Shown here in pieces: positions 1 through 10,382 of a stretch of 36,980 bases of DNA; position 1 is the stretch's first letter, and each line of letters opens with the position of its first letter. Origin of the DNA: Chitinophagales bacterium (GTDB lineage Bacteria > Bacteroidota > Bacteroidia > Chitinophagales > Chitinophagaceae); the NCBI GenBank assembly GCA_015655015.1, contig JAATFV010000061.1, forward strand, positions 1 to 36,980, given 5' to 3'. The notes under the pieces were generated by a model, which did not search any database, was not told the origin of the DNA, and saw only the letters and a list, made by a program, of their open reading frames with translations. The position numbers were made by a program, and so were the translations under genes.

Positions 1-162
1 CGCCACTTCCTTTTTCGGAGCCTTGGAAAAGTACTTAGCCCTGACCTTGCTATCCGAATTGCAATTTTTCAAAAAGTCGTTAAGGGATTTCTCTTCCTTT
101 TCATTCAAAGGCTTGCTTGCAACTACCATACCTTTGTCGTCTATTCTTTTAAAATTTGCCAT
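1..162 (-). CDS. Unknown small protein, N-terminal part only
   Basis: An open reading frame starts with ATG at 162-160 and runs off the window edge after 54 codons, so the C-terminus is not visible. The visible part begins MANFKRIDDKGMVVASK, is rich in Lys, Glu and Asp, and shows no signal peptide or membrane segment. It contains one Cys (residue 34) and a basic KAPKKE stretch near the cut. I do not recognise the family, and a soluble cytoplasmic protein is the most one can say. It is separated from the rhamnose operon by about 150 bp of AT-rich DNA and is read in the same direction, so it lies downstream of that operon but probably has its own promoter in the gap. Confidence 0.6.
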   Translation of the reverse strand, partial: MANFKRIDDKGMVVASKPLNEKEEKSLNDFLKNCNSDSKVRAKYFSKAPKKEVA

Positions 163-309
163 ATAATGATAGTTTCGCTTGTGTCCGCCTTAAAAAGAGC
201 GTTGGGGGCGTAAATATAACAAATAAATATTAATAGTCCCTAAAAACCTCAAAAAAACGTTACAATTGGCAGAACACCGGGCGTCTCGTGTTATGATCTA
301 TGATAGGGA

Positions 310-1530
310 TCATTCCCGCATAGGTATTTTTTCCAACTGATAAATCGTCCCGGAACTTTGTAAACCGGCGGCATCCGTTACAGAAAAGTACCACATGCGG
401 GCTCCAACAGGAATTTTACCGGAATAGATCAGGGAGCCTTTTATACCGACAGCCTTACTTTGCCATTTTCTTTCCTGCAGGTTGGAACTGGTATCGGTAG
501 TATAATTCAACACAACTCTTTCAGGAGTTTTTTTAAACCGGAGCCTGGCTTTTATCGCACCGTCTCTTTCTTGTTGCTCTTTGGTAAATATTAGCAATCC
601 ATTCCCTTTTTGCAGGTACTGGCCGATAAACGCATATGGTTCTTCTATATCATATCCCATTCTGTTCGAATAATGCCCATGTTGCAGGCCGATCTGGATG
701 GAAAGCTGTTTGTGCCTGATCAGGGAGCAGGTGCGCATATAACTATCGAGAAAAAAAGCAGGATCATTCGTTCCGTTCAACATTAAAATCGGCATCGGCG
801 CCGTTGCCACATAATGCGCCGGGTCGTATTGCCTGATCCAGGTGTCACGATGTTCAGAAGATAACACTTCGAGGCCCTGGCCTAACGAAGGACTGGTTGG
901 AAAGAATCCACACCCATATATCGGGGCAACCGATTTGAAACGATGATCGAGCCCGGCCGCAACAAGTGAAAGGACTGCCCCCCAGCTGATGCCAACCAGG
1001 CCGGTCCTGCTGCTGTCCGTTTCCGAAAAACTTCTCACAAGATTATGCGCCATCAGTATATCAGCAATAGCCTGGAAGAACCATTGTTCCTGCAACGCCG
1101 GTGAGACATCATAAATAGGCGTTCCATGCTGCCCTTCATCAAATCCACCCGGCAGATGATGACCATCGGGGTAGTTTCCCCGGGTATCCATGGCCAATGC
1201 GGCATATCCCAGGCGGGCCCATTTGATAGCCCATCCTATGAACGCAGTGCCGCCGCCGCCATGTACCAGCACGACAACCGGCAGGCTCCCCGGCTTATCC
1301 GGCTTACCACTCAATGATCCGGGAGTAGCGTAATACGCAAAGGTTTTTTTGGGGCTGCCCTTATAATCCACCCCGGAATAGATGATCTCATACACCGAAT
1401 CCCTGAGCGTTTTAGAATATGCAGGAGTGCTGTATATACCGGGGACCTCCCACAAACTACCTTTAATCTGAGCCGATACAGTTACATGTACAAAGGAAAT
1501 AAATAAAAAGAAGCACAGCACCTTTTTCAT
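310..1530 (-). CDS. Secreted alpha/beta hydrolase (acetylxylan-esterase / dienelactone-hydrolase-like)
   Basis: A 406-residue alpha/beta-hydrolase with an N-terminal signal peptide (residues 1-20, cut near SAQ). The oxyanion-hole motif HGGGG is at 90-94. The nucleophile elbow GISWG is at 180-184 with Ser182. Asp256 (in NGTND) and His284 or His286 (in QHGHYSN) are the likely remaining triad members. Residues about 320-400 form an extra beta-rich tail. The family includes carbohydrate esterases that remove acetyl or other acyl groups from polysaccharides; that role here is inferred from its place as the last gene of a rhamnoside operon, 12 bp after the sugar kinase. Stop codon is TGA. A peptidase or general esterase role cannot be excluded. 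Confidence 0.82.
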   Translation of the reverse strand: MKKVLCFFLFISFVHVTVSAQIKGSLWEVPGIYSTPAYSKTLRDSVYEIIYSGVDYKGSPKKTFAYYATPGSLSGKPDKPGSLPVVVLVHGGGGTAFIGWAIKWARLGYAALAMDTRGNYPDGHHLPGGFDEGQHGTPIYDVSPALQEQWFFQAIADILMAHNLVRSFSETDSSRTGLVGISWGAVLSLVAAGLDHRFKSVAPIYGCGFFPTSPSLGQGLEVLSSEHRDTWIRQYDPAHYVATAPMPILMLNGTNDPAFFLDSYMRTCSLIRHKQLSIQIGLQHGHYSNRMGYDIEEPYAFIGQYLQKGNGLLIFTKEQQERDGAIKARLRFKKTPERVVLNYTTDTSSNLQERKWQSKAVGIKGSLIYSGKIPVGARMWYFSVTDAAGLQSSGTIYQLEKIPMRE

Positions 1531-1542
1531 ACTGACATTATT

Positions 1543-2964
1543 TTATTTGGCTGGCAGCCCTATATCAGCCCGCCATCTTTTAAGCTGCATAAGATTGGCA
1601 GTGACTGCCCCCCCATCCCAATTCAAATGATCATGGAGCACAAGGGCTGCGCCTAATGCAGTGCCTTGTACCATAGATGAAGCATATACCTCCTTATCGG
1701 AAAATGCGTTTGCCAGTAATTGCATATACAGGCTATTCCTGCAGAACCCGCCATCAACATATATATGCTTTACATCGCAGCCTTTTAAGACCATCTCCGA
1801 CGATATCTTTTGCTGGTAAATAATATCCCGGACAAGATGATGATACGCTTCTCCGGCTGATTGAAACTCCTGTAAATCCCTGCGATGGAATGCGCTTGGC
1901 ATAGTGGCGTTTGTCAGGGCCGAAGCCAAATGTCTTGAAGCGCCATATGCGCCGCTTACAGAAAGCCGGTGGATAAGCTGATCATCCGGCGTCACTGCCT
2001 TGAAAAAACCAGCAGATACGTTAAAATGTCCGGCAATCCGCTGCACTTGCTGATCATGATCGTTGCCGGCAAAGAGCATAGATGTCTTTACCGGGCTGCC
2101 ATGATACGTGAGATAACTCAAACATCCCTTTGATAACTCTTCATCACCCGGCAGATTCCTATTGAAAGGATTGAGACTGATGGTCCAGGTGCCTGTCGAT
2201 AAGATCAGGAAAGGATCGGCAAAACTATGCAGATAAGGTATAATTGCCGCCGAACTGTCATGCAGTCCGATACCTACTTCAATATCTTCACCGGATACCT
2301 GATTTTTGACCCTTACAGCATGATCTCCCGGCATCATATCCAACAGTTTGCCCTGTATACCTTCATGCTTCAGCCACGAATGATACTGCCGTTCTCTAAA
2401 ATTCCACATAGCCGAGTGGCAACCGACATTGGTCATCTCAGCGAACTTCTTCCCGGTAAGCAGGTAGCTGAGATATTGAGGAAAATGCAGCGTTGCCGCA
2501 ATACGGTTGAATAAGGCAGGCTTTTCTTTCTTGATCCAATACAGCTGCAGGCCTGCATTCAGATGCCCCATTAATGGCGAACAGGTCGCCATAGAGAACT
2601 GCGAAGCGGATCCCCTTTCTTCGATAAATTGTGCCATAAGCCTGTCAGGGTATGGCTTCAGGTAATTGTAAAGAAACCCTACCCTTTTCCCTTGTTCATC
2701 AATATGCACCAGGGAAGCCCCATAAGTAGTAAAATTGACTGCTTTCAAGAGCCATTTGTCCGAGGCCTGCAGCTTTTCAAATTCCGCCTTCACCCAGGCA
2801 GAAAGCTTATCCAGATCCTCTGAAGGGAATCCATCGTCATCAGCTATTTCCCCGAAACTTACCGACTCTTCCTTTACCACCTGGTAGCTGGTATCAAAAA
2901 CCAATAATTTTTTATTCGTTTTTCCAATATCAAAAATGGCTATAACAGGGATTTTTGCGCTCAT
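1543..2964 (-). CDS. FGGY-family carbohydrate kinase, probable L-rhamnulose kinase
   Basis: A 473-residue cytoplasmic sugar kinase of the FGGY/ribulokinase family. The N-terminal phosphate-binding strand FDIGKTNKK is at 11-19, the sugar-binding and catalytic-base motif GLHDSSAA is at 233-240 with Asp236, the second phosphate motif STGTWT is at 256-261, and the adenosine-side motif DGGFCRN is near the C-terminus. Length is normal for the family. It lies in the same operon as two alpha-L-rhamnosidases, an isomerase-like TIM barrel and a class II aldolase, so the most likely reaction is ATP-dependent phosphorylation of L-rhamnulose to L-rhamnulose 1-phosphate (inference). Sequence alone does not rule out L-fuculose or xylulose. 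The gap to the upstream GH78 gene is 56 bp. Confidence 0.88.
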   Translation of the reverse strand: MSAKIPVIAIFDIGKTNKKLLVFDTSYQVVKEESVSFGEIADDDGFPSEDLDKLSAWVKAEFEKLQASDKWLLKAVNFTTYGASLVHIDEQGKRVGFLYNYLKPYPDRLMAQFIEERGSASQFSMATCSPLMGHLNAGLQLYWIKKEKPALFNRIAATLHFPQYLSYLLTGKKFAEMTNVGCHSAMWNFRERQYHSWLKHEGIQGKLLDMMPGDHAVRVKNQVSGEDIEVGIGLHDSSAAIIPYLHSFADPFLILSTGTWTISLNPFNRNLPGDEELSKGCLSYLTYHGSPVKTSMLFAGNDHDQQVQRIAGHFNVSAGFFKAVTPDDQLIHRLSVSGAYGASRHLASALTNATMPSAFHRRDLQEFQSAGEAYHHLVRDIIYQQKISSEMVLKGCDVKHIYVDGGFCRNSLYMQLLANAFSDKEVYASSMVQGTALGAALVLHDHLNWDGGAVTANLMQLKRWRADIGLPAK

Positions 2965-3020
2965 TTTTATTTGTTTCCTTTACCAATTATACATTGAGGG
3001 ACTCAATAACCATAACCTAT

Positions 3021-5828
3021 TTATTGTTGAATAATAAACCGGTAATTCCCGGAGCCAACTGTCAGCTTGACCTTACCCCCGGCCTCCGTTGTTAGGTGTT
3101 GGATCATAGATTGCGGCAGCACCTTTCCTCCTTCAAATATTTGACGGGCAGAAGCGGCAGGCAATATAATCTCCGCGGATGTATTGGGCGGTATGGTAAT
3201 ATTCCAGCTTAATTCCTTTGCGGATTTTTTCCATTCGCTTTTTACCTCCCCATACCTGGTATTGAGTGATGCCTTGACATAATCCAACCCTGCGGGGAAA
3301 AGGGGGTTCATGATAATTTTTTTGAATGCCGCCTCATTACCATCTGTTTTTATGCCTGCCAGGTATTCGTAATACCAGATCAACAGATCGCCCAGCAACA
3401 TTTGGTGGTTGCCGGAATTCATCATGGGATTAGCGGCATCGCCATTCCATAACTCCCAAATAGTTGTGGCGCCCTGTTGTACCATATAACCCCAGCTGGG
3501 GTAAGTAGTATTTGTCGCCAGTTTATATGCCAGATCAGGCGCTCCGTTATTGGTCAGACCACGCATCAGCCACATCCCGCCAATGATGCCCGAATTCACG
3601 TGGTCGTTGAACTCATTCAGCCTCCTACGGATATTTTGAAAGATGACCTGCCGGTCCTGCTCAGGCGCCATATTAAAGCTCAGCGGCAGGAGATTGGCCG
3701 TGACGGTATTATTCGAATAGGATTTTGTTTCAGCGTTATAGAATTTCCGGTTAAAGGCCGTCAATACTTTATTAGCTAAATTGTCAAATAAAGCGGCATC
3801 GCCTTCATGGGCAAGCATTTGTGCATAACTGCGCATCAGGCTAAGACAATAATAGTAATAGGCAGATGCAAGCAGGCCGCCATTGGTGATACGGGTAGAA
3901 TCCTGCGACCAGATTAAATTAAGGGATTCAGGCGGCACACACCAGTCGCCGTAATTGTCTTTTAATACAAGATCATTCTCTTTATAGGTATTCCACATGT
4001 ACAATATCCACTTTTTCATTGCGGGATAATGCTTGCTGATGCTTACAGTATCTCCAAACTGGCGGCGGAGCATTTCGGGTATCAGGATGAAAGCGCTGGG
4101 ATACGTAACATTGTCCGCATAGCGATCCCACAGCGTAGGAGCAATATCAGGCAGGCTCCCGTTTTCCTTCTGCGCATCGCTGATATCATCGAGCCATTTG
4201 GCATATAATCGGGAATTGTCAAAAATGAAGCTCTCTCCATAGGAACTCATTACCCTGTCGCCCAACCATCCAACTCTTTCATCCCGCTGCGGACAGTCAG
4301 TAGGCATACTCCTGTAGTTTCCCCGTATAGTCCGGTATGCATTGCTAAAGACAGCATTCAGGGTTGGGTTGGAAGTCTCAAAACTGCCAATGGTAGGGAT
4401 ATCATCGTAGATCACTTTGCCTTCAAAATCTTTTACTGTCGGCGCCCTGCGCAACCCCTTTACTTCCACATAACGAAAACCGTGATAGGTGAACCGGGGC
4501 TCCCACTTTTCTGCGTCCCCTCCTTTCAGAATGTATTTGTCTGTTACTTTCGCATTGCGCATATTATCCAGGTACAAAGAGTCTCTTCCTTTTATTTTTT
4601 CGGCAAACCGCATCTGTATCGTATCTCCCCGTTCACCCTGTACATTCAAGGCTACCCAGCCTACCATATTCTGCCCCATATCAAGAATATAAGTACCACG
4701 GGATGTGGCCTGTACCGTAACAGGCCGCAACACCTGCCTGATCCGTATATTTTCATTAAGCTGCGCAGCCAGTTTTATTTCACCGGGCGGCATCAGGTCG
4801 GCCTGTTTCCATCTCCCGTCTTTGCAGCCAGGCTGATTCCAGTTGGCCAGTTCATTATTGGCATCATATTCTTCTCCGTCATATTCATTATTGGCAAGAA
4901 TAGGCCCATTATCTGTTACCTTCCAGGTCTTATCCGAGCACACGGTTTCTTCCGAGCCGTCGGTATACCTGATCCGTATCTGCATCAGCAATCGGGGAAG
5001 CCCGTAATTCACCTGGGGAATGCCTGTAAGCGGATCAGGCTTGCCGTGGTAATTGCGCATGCCAAAAAAACGGCCATTGCCTAAGATCACTCCGACACAG
5101 TTGAGGCCTTCCTGCAGGTAGCTGGTAACATCATAAGTATTGTAAAATAATTTTTTATTGTATTCCGTTACACCGGGCGACAACACGTCTAACCCAACTT
5201 TTTTACCATTCAGGTAAAGTTCATATAAGCCCATGCCGCTGATATAGGCCATCGCCTCCCTGATGTTTTTTTTGGTTGAAAATTCTTTCCGAAGATATCT
5301 TGCCGCAAGACGGGTAAAAGTGCTTTCCGGTTCATCCCGTTCCTCAAATCCCTTCAGGCCTATCCATTCGGCCTTCCAATCCGTTGCCTGCAACAAGCCC
5401 ATGCTCCAGTATGCAGGTTTGCTCACAGCTGCCATCCCGTCATTTGTCCACACTTTTACTTTCCAATAACAATGCTGGTATGAACTCAGCAATTTTCCGT
5501 TGTAGACAACATTGATGGAATTTTCCGATTCGGTCTTTCCACTATCCCAGATATCTGCTTTGCCTTCCTCCAATGCCTCTTTGCTGCGGGCAATCCATAT
5601 CCGGTAAGCGGTTTGCCGGAGATCCCGTGTTTCAGAAAATAATTTCCAGCTCAGGCGGGGCCGCAATATATCGGCGCCCAGCAAGGTGTCACGGCCTTCT
5701 GTAGTAAGGCAGCTTACGGAAAGTGAAGATCTGCTGTCCGAACGTGGCTGGAATGAAGTAACCGTCACTGCCAGTAAGAAACCTGCCGCCGTATAAAAAT
5801 ATTTTCTTAAATAATTCGCTTTAGACAT
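3021..5828 (-). CDS. Alpha-L-rhamnosidase, GH78 (copy 1)
   Basis: A 935-residue family 78 glycoside hydrolase with an N-terminal signal-like segment (residues about 10-26), expected to act in the periplasm or at the outer membrane. The usual order is visible: N-terminal Ig-like and beta-sandwich domains (about 35-370), a concanavalin-like linker region with ILDMGQNMVGW at 381-391, the (alpha/alpha)6 barrel beginning near 480, and a C-terminal beta-sandwich (about 840-935). The signature DCPQRDER is at 511-518, followed by Asp524 in GWLGD, and Glu792 lies in TTIWELW; these match the acidic residues that line the GH78 active site. The enzyme inverts and releases terminal alpha-L-rhamnose. It is 12 bp downstream of the GH99-like gene and is a paralogue of the gene at 7630-10365. 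Confidence 0.95.
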   Translation of the reverse strand: MSKANYLRKYFYTAAGFLLAVTVTSFQPRSDSRSSLSVSCLTTEGRDTLLGADILRPRLSWKLFSETRDLRQTAYRIWIARSKEALEEGKADIWDSGKTESENSINVVYNGKLLSSYQHCYWKVKVWTNDGMAAVSKPAYWSMGLLQATDWKAEWIGLKGFEERDEPESTFTRLAARYLRKEFSTKKNIREAMAYISGMGLYELYLNGKKVGLDVLSPGVTEYNKKLFYNTYDVTSYLQEGLNCVGVILGNGRFFGMRNYHGKPDPLTGIPQVNYGLPRLLMQIRIRYTDGSEETVCSDKTWKVTDNGPILANNEYDGEEYDANNELANWNQPGCKDGRWKQADLMPPGEIKLAAQLNENIRIRQVLRPVTVQATSRGTYILDMGQNMVGWVALNVQGERGDTIQMRFAEKIKGRDSLYLDNMRNAKVTDKYILKGGDAEKWEPRFTYHGFRYVEVKGLRRAPTVKDFEGKVIYDDIPTIGSFETSNPTLNAVFSNAYRTIRGNYRSMPTDCPQRDERVGWLGDRVMSSYGESFIFDNSRLYAKWLDDISDAQKENGSLPDIAPTLWDRYADNVTYPSAFILIPEMLRRQFGDTVSISKHYPAMKKWILYMWNTYKENDLVLKDNYGDWCVPPESLNLIWSQDSTRITNGGLLASAYYYYCLSLMRSYAQMLAHEGDAALFDNLANKVLTAFNRKFYNAETKSYSNNTVTANLLPLSFNMAPEQDRQVIFQNIRRRLNEFNDHVNSGIIGGMWLMRGLTNNGAPDLAYKLATNTTYPSWGYMVQQGATTIWELWNGDAANPMMNSGNHQMLLGDLLIWYYEYLAGIKTDGNEAAFKKIIMNPLFPAGLDYVKASLNTRYGEVKSEWKKSAKELSWNITIPPNTSAEIILPAASARQIFEGGKVLPQSMIQHLTTEAGGKVKLTVGSGNYRFIIQQ

Positions 5829-5840
5829 AACAACTTGCCA

Positions 5841-7628
5841 TTATCTTTTAATTCGGTAGAGATAGCTGAGCCGTCCCATGGGCAGGGAGCTGCCCGATAT
5901 ATAATATTCCATGATATCGGATGCCCTGGCAATATCATCCGCTACTTTAAAATAAAATTGTGTAACCCCTGATGATACCCGGATACTGCTGCGGGGAATC
6001 TTTATTTGAAGGACATTGCTGCTTTTAACAAGAGCCGCTTTTCCCACGTTCGTTTTCTGATAACCTGCGGTGAGTTTGCTTATCGCAGCACTGCCCTTGG
6101 CAATATCTGCTTCTACGAGGTATTCATATCCATTCCACCCTTTTAAGGTTGGATCGTTTGTGCCAATGAGAATATGGAGCCCCTTCCCCGGATCTTCATT
6201 TTGGACAAAAGGCTTTGTTGCGGTTACCAGGAAATATAACCAGCGCGCATCATGAGCTACCCTGATCTCTTCCAGATTGTTGGCCGGCGGAGGCAACGTA
6301 TAATGAACTTTCTTCGCAACACCGTACTCACTTCTCCCCCTTGCGATCGTATCGAGGTTCTTATAGACCGCGTTTATTTTGCTCCATTGCCCTATTCCTG
6401 CATTAATATCGATAGTCGCAGGTTCATATCCACTATCGGTATCAGGCAATCCTTTGTATTTTCGAATATTTTTAATCAACTGGATATAAAATGCATCTTC
6501 ATAACCACCTCGCATGGGCTCGATATCCCTGGAGTATTCTTTACTGGCTGCATCGCATAACATATATTCATTACCAAATGGCTGCTTATAGGCGATCCAT
6601 TCGTTCCACCCTCCTACAAAAATGGTATCAGGGCCGGTGTTAATGGCATGGTCCCATTGCCGCTGAAAAAAGGTTCCCTTATCGATATCTTCTTTAACAT
6701 TTTTTTGTGTATCGGGATTCCAGCCTCTCCCCCAGTTAATCCATCCTGAAGTAATGGATCTTGACATGGGTACTTTGGGATGGCTTGCCACCGTAACATT
6801 CATGATACCCCCGTGTAAAGGTTGGGGATAGCTCCATTCTATCCAGGGGAAACCATCCGCATATACAGGATCAAAAGGCCATTGGGGCTTTTTAAAATAG
6901 AAATTGTCTTTTAGTTCCTGTGAATAGGGTTCAGGTTTATAGGCAGTATCTTTACGGGAAACAGCTTCTGCTATGTCGTCACTTTCTTTTGTATAAGCAA
7001 TGATCATGGGTTTCCCTCCTACCCGGTACCAGGCTTTGGGATACAACCCTGGTTTATAAAGTTCATTATACAGGTGCCAGGTGGTGGCAAATGACCTGGA
7101 ATGCGTATAAAAAACCGCCTTGGGAGGTGTGCAGCCCTGCTCGGCTAATTCTTCTATTGTGCGAAGCACTTTTTCATATACCGGTCTGTAAGTAACCGCG
7201 TTGGTAAGATCAAATGCAATAAAATCTATGCCGGCAGTGGTAAGCATGCCTAACTGGCGGCGTATTACCCATTCATCGGCGGAATTATAATATCCCCACA
7301 AAGGCTCACCCCAAAAATGCGCCTGCCCATTGGGACTGATCGTGTCATTCAGGTATTTAAAATCATACAACAGCTTGAGGCCGTTCGGCATGGCAGAAAT
7401 AACGGTGGCATCATAAACACCCGTAGCATAAGGCTGCCCGATCCAGGGCCAGTAAAATATCCCTACCTGCTTTTTAGGTTTATACCCGCTGATGGTACCA
7501 AAGCTTCTGCCAAAATGATCTACGCCGACAGTCCGGTCAGGTGTATTATTAACCGGCCCTTCCTGCTTGCCTTGCGCAAACAGCATGGCCGGCGCCAGGA
7601 TAAAAATAATATAAGCGTGCTTCATCAT
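5841..7628 (-). CDS. Secreted GH99/GH71-like hydrolase with C-terminal CBM9-like domain
   Basis: A 595-residue protein with a clean signal peptide (residues 1-19, ending FAQ). Residues about 50-400 look like the GH71/GH99 type TIM barrel: an N-terminal IFYWPWIGQPY, then GIDFIAFDLTN, a middle VGGKPMIIAYTK strand, and GGWNEWIAYKQPFGNE near the end of the barrel. Residues about 410-595 resemble a CBM9/DOMON-like beta-sandwich (DARWLYFLVTATKPF, then a C-terminal MGRLSYLYR). GH99 enzymes are endo-mannan/mannosidase type and GH71 are alpha-1,3-glucanases, but relatives in Bacteroidetes often sit in rhamnoside loci with unknown specificity, so the substrate is open. The start codon lies one base after the stop of the upstream GH78 gene, so the two are translationally close. 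Confidence 0.75.
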   Translation of the reverse strand: MMKHAYIIFILAPAMLFAQGKQEGPVNNTPDRTVGVDHFGRSFGTISGYKPKKQVGIFYWPWIGQPYATGVYDATVISAMPNGLKLLYDFKYLNDTISPNGQAHFWGEPLWGYYNSADEWVIRRQLGMLTTAGIDFIAFDLTNAVTYRPVYEKVLRTIEELAEQGCTPPKAVFYTHSRSFATTWHLYNELYKPGLYPKAWYRVGGKPMIIAYTKESDDIAEAVSRKDTAYKPEPYSQELKDNFYFKKPQWPFDPVYADGFPWIEWSYPQPLHGGIMNVTVASHPKVPMSRSITSGWINWGRGWNPDTQKNVKEDIDKGTFFQRQWDHAINTGPDTIFVGGWNEWIAYKQPFGNEYMLCDAASKEYSRDIEPMRGGYEDAFYIQLIKNIRKYKGLPDTDSGYEPATIDINAGIGQWSKINAVYKNLDTIARGRSEYGVAKKVHYTLPPPANNLEEIRVAHDARWLYFLVTATKPFVQNEDPGKGLHILIGTNDPTLKGWNGYEYLVEADIAKGSAAISKLTAGYQKTNVGKAALVKSSNVLQIKIPRSSIRVSSGVTQFYFKVADDIARASDIMEYYISGSSLPMGRLSYLYRIKR

Positions 7629-7629
7629 A

Positions 7630-10365
7630 CTACCATTTTGATTTGAACTGATAATCGCCTGAGCCTATTTCATATACAGCTGCCTGCCCTTCCATCCGCA
7701 AAAACCTGAATCCTTTTTGACCATTCACAGCGTGACCGGCTTCCGTTATTGATTTGAGATCTTTTGCAGGAATATATATCGTCGCCATAGAGTTGGCCGG
7801 CACGCTCACGTCATATTCCAGCACACCCTTTTCCTTTTTCCACGATGAACGTATCTGACCTTTCACGGATTGGTAAGTACCTTCAGCATGGCTTAATTCA
7901 TCAAAAATATAAGGATGCAGTACAAATCTTTCAAATCCCGGATGTTCCGGGTCGGGTAAAATACCGGCAACATACTTATACAGCCAGGACCCTACAGATC
8001 CCATCATCGGATGATTGTGTGAATTCATGGAGCCGCCGGTTGCATATTCCCATCGTTCCCATAAAGTAGTGGCGCCCTTTGATAACATATATCCCCAGCT
8101 GGGATGAGTAACCTGTGTGGCAATTTTGTATGCTGTCTCCGCCTCACCGTTCTCCGTCAGCGCTTCCAATAAATATTTGGTGCATAAGTTCCCTGTTGTC
8201 AGGTGGTACCCATGATCCTTTACATCTTTTGCAAGGTTGGCAATTACTCTGGGCAGCCTTACTTTGCCCGGAGCTCCGAGAAAAACAGCAAATGAATTGC
8301 AGGATTGGTTGTTGCTGCCGTACCCGCCTTTTTCATCGTCCCAGAATTTATCATTGAAGGCCTTCATCGTACGTGCAGCCAGGTCCTCATATTTTTTTCG
8401 GTCATCCACATTACCCATTGTTGCTGCAAATTGCGACAATATCTTTGCGCTGTAATACAAATATCCTGTTGACATCAGCTCTCCTGGAGTATTTATCGAT
8501 ATGGCTCCATAGGCTTGTCCCTTTGCGCTAAACTCCGCCGGCGGCGACCAGTCTCCATAATAACTGTATTCCACAATACCATTTTCCGAACGGGAGGTGA
8601 GATAGTCCACCCAGGCCTTCATTTGCGGGTAATGCCGGCGAATGATCTCTGTATTGCCATAAAATTCATAACTCTTGGATGCGAGCAATAAAAAACTTGC
8701 AGAAACAGGATCGGCGGGCCTTGCGCCATATCTGAAAGGAGCCGTATCGGCTATCTCTCCATTTTCATTTTGCGTGTTGCAAACGTCATTGATAAATTTT
8801 GCATAGAAGCGGTGCAGGTTGAAATTATATACGGCTTGCTCTATCCTCACGGTGAGGTCGTTAAGCCATCCCATTCTTTCATCCCGCTGCGGGCAATCGG
8901 TAGGCACACTATGCAGGTTGCTGGCTTCAGTTCGCTGCACCATTTGATTAATGCGGTTCAGCAGATCATTGCTGCAGCTAAACCTGCCTGCGGGCTCCAC
9001 ATCCGAGCGCACCCTTTTTACCACAAAATCATTAACAGCAGGTTTTCCCGGCCAGCCTTCTATCTGCACATACCGAAAGCCATGATAGGTAAACCTTGGC
9101 TCCCATTGTTCCTCACCGGCGCCTTTGAGAATATAAATATCGGTAGCTGCTGCCGAACGCAGGTTCTCCTGGTTCACGGTCCCATTATCATACAATGTTT
9201 CAGAAAACCGCATCGTTATACGGGTGCCTTTAGCACCGTTTGCTTTAATAGCAACCCAACCGGCCAGGTTTTGGCCTGCATCCAATACAAATACACCTGG
9301 CTGCGGCTCTGTGACCGATAACGGGGCGAATGCCTCCACAACACGTATCGGTTCCAGCTGCTGCGCCGTCATTTTACCCCCGGGTGCTTCCACGATCGGC
9401 GCCACCCCCCAGTCATGACCGGGTAATTGTTTGATAATAGTATCGGAAGGCAGGTTCCATTCCGGTTTTTCCAGGCGGGCATCATATAGTTCCCCATCCA
9501 GTATGGCGGCCGATACCACAGGACCCAATGTAACATTGCGAATGGAGGAAGAATTGATAATTTCGGAGGTGCCATCGTCAAAGTAAAATTCCATCTGCAT
9601 GCGAAGCTTGGGCATGCCATACCACCCCGGAGCCACTGCGATCACCATCGCATTTTCCCGCTGCAGATAACTCAGGATATCGTAGGTGGTATAATAGATC
9701 GTTTTGCTGAAGTCGCTCGTAGCGGGGTCCAATACATGATCTCCTACCTTTTTGCCATTTATCTGCAATTCATTGTAACCAATGCCTGCTATATAAGCTC
9801 TTGCCTTTACGACCGGCTTGCTGAATGCAAATACCCTTCTGAAATAAAGTACTTTACCGATCCATCCCGAAGGGAATCCGACCCATTCCCCGCTCCAGTC
9901 TGATTCCTGTAAAAGGCCCGTTTCAAAATAAGCAATACTGCTTTTTACCGCCTCTTTTTTTTCTCCTGACCAGACCAGTATGCGCCAGTAATATTTTTTT
10001 CTTGATTCAAAAGCGGCCCCTCTGTACAATACACCGGCGGAAGCGTCGGAAACAACCTTGCCGCTATTCCAGATATTCCCCTCGTCCTTATCCAGTTTTT
10101 CCGGGGCATCCGCCACTAATACCTGGTAAGCTGTCTGCCTGAAATTTCTTTCGGACGTTGTAAATCTCCAGCTGAATTGCGGCACAGGGTTGTCAATGCC
10201 AAGCGGGTTCACCGCATTGTCACAAAGGAGCTCACTGATGGAGAAAGGAAGGTATTCGCTCTTTTCATTATTTTTAGCATTGACAATATTCAAAAAAGAG
10301 GCCAGGCTCAATAAAGTAACCCATATTTTTTTATGGAAACAGCAATCGTTCATGTGAAAAAACAT
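7630..10365 (-). CDS. Alpha-L-rhamnosidase, GH78 (copy 2)
   Basis: A 911-residue GH78 enzyme. Two in-frame ATG codons are possible, at 10365 and 10353; the second gives a more compact signal peptide starting MNDCCFHKKIW and ending near VNA. The beta-sandwich region carries FVLDAGQNLAGW at 359-370, and the catalytic barrel carries DCPQRDER at 490-497 and, further on, the TTLWERWE strand with the conserved Glu. It shares layout with the other GH78 in this operon, but the two differ over much of their length, which suggests different rhamnosidic linkages rather than a recent duplication. It is 17 bp downstream of the TIM-barrel gene. Confidence 0.94.
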   Translation of the reverse strand: MFFHMNDCCFHKKIWVTLLSLASFLNIVNAKNNEKSEYLPFSISELLCDNAVNPLGIDNPVPQFSWRFTTSERNFRQTAYQVLVADAPEKLDKDEGNIWNSGKVVSDASAGVLYRGAAFESRKKYYWRILVWSGEKKEAVKSSIAYFETGLLQESDWSGEWVGFPSGWIGKVLYFRRVFAFSKPVVKARAYIAGIGYNELQINGKKVGDHVLDPATSDFSKTIYYTTYDILSYLQRENAMVIAVAPGWYGMPKLRMQMEFYFDDGTSEIINSSSIRNVTLGPVVSAAILDGELYDARLEKPEWNLPSDTIIKQLPGHDWGVAPIVEAPGGKMTAQQLEPIRVVEAFAPLSVTEPQPGVFVLDAGQNLAGWVAIKANGAKGTRITMRFSETLYDNGTVNQENLRSAAATDIYILKGAGEEQWEPRFTYHGFRYVQIEGWPGKPAVNDFVVKRVRSDVEPAGRFSCSNDLLNRINQMVQRTEASNLHSVPTDCPQRDERMGWLNDLTVRIEQAVYNFNLHRFYAKFINDVCNTQNENGEIADTAPFRYGARPADPVSASFLLLASKSYEFYGNTEIIRRHYPQMKAWVDYLTSRSENGIVEYSYYGDWSPPAEFSAKGQAYGAISINTPGELMSTGYLYYSAKILSQFAATMGNVDDRKKYEDLAARTMKAFNDKFWDDEKGGYGSNNQSCNSFAVFLGAPGKVRLPRVIANLAKDVKDHGYHLTTGNLCTKYLLEALTENGEAETAYKIATQVTHPSWGYMLSKGATTLWERWEYATGGSMNSHNHPMMGSVGSWLYKYVAGILPDPEHPGFERFVLHPYIFDELSHAEGTYQSVKGQIRSSWKKEKGVLEYDVSVPANSMATIYIPAKDLKSITEAGHAVNGQKGFRFLRMEGQAAVYEIGSGDYQFKSKW

Positions 10366-10382
10366 TAATGGAATGAAGTATC

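Noticed and set aside
4482..5084. A 200-codon plus-strand frame inside the first GH78 gene.
   Set aside because: It is a shadow of the strongly supported minus-strand GH78 gene and has no protein-like motif.
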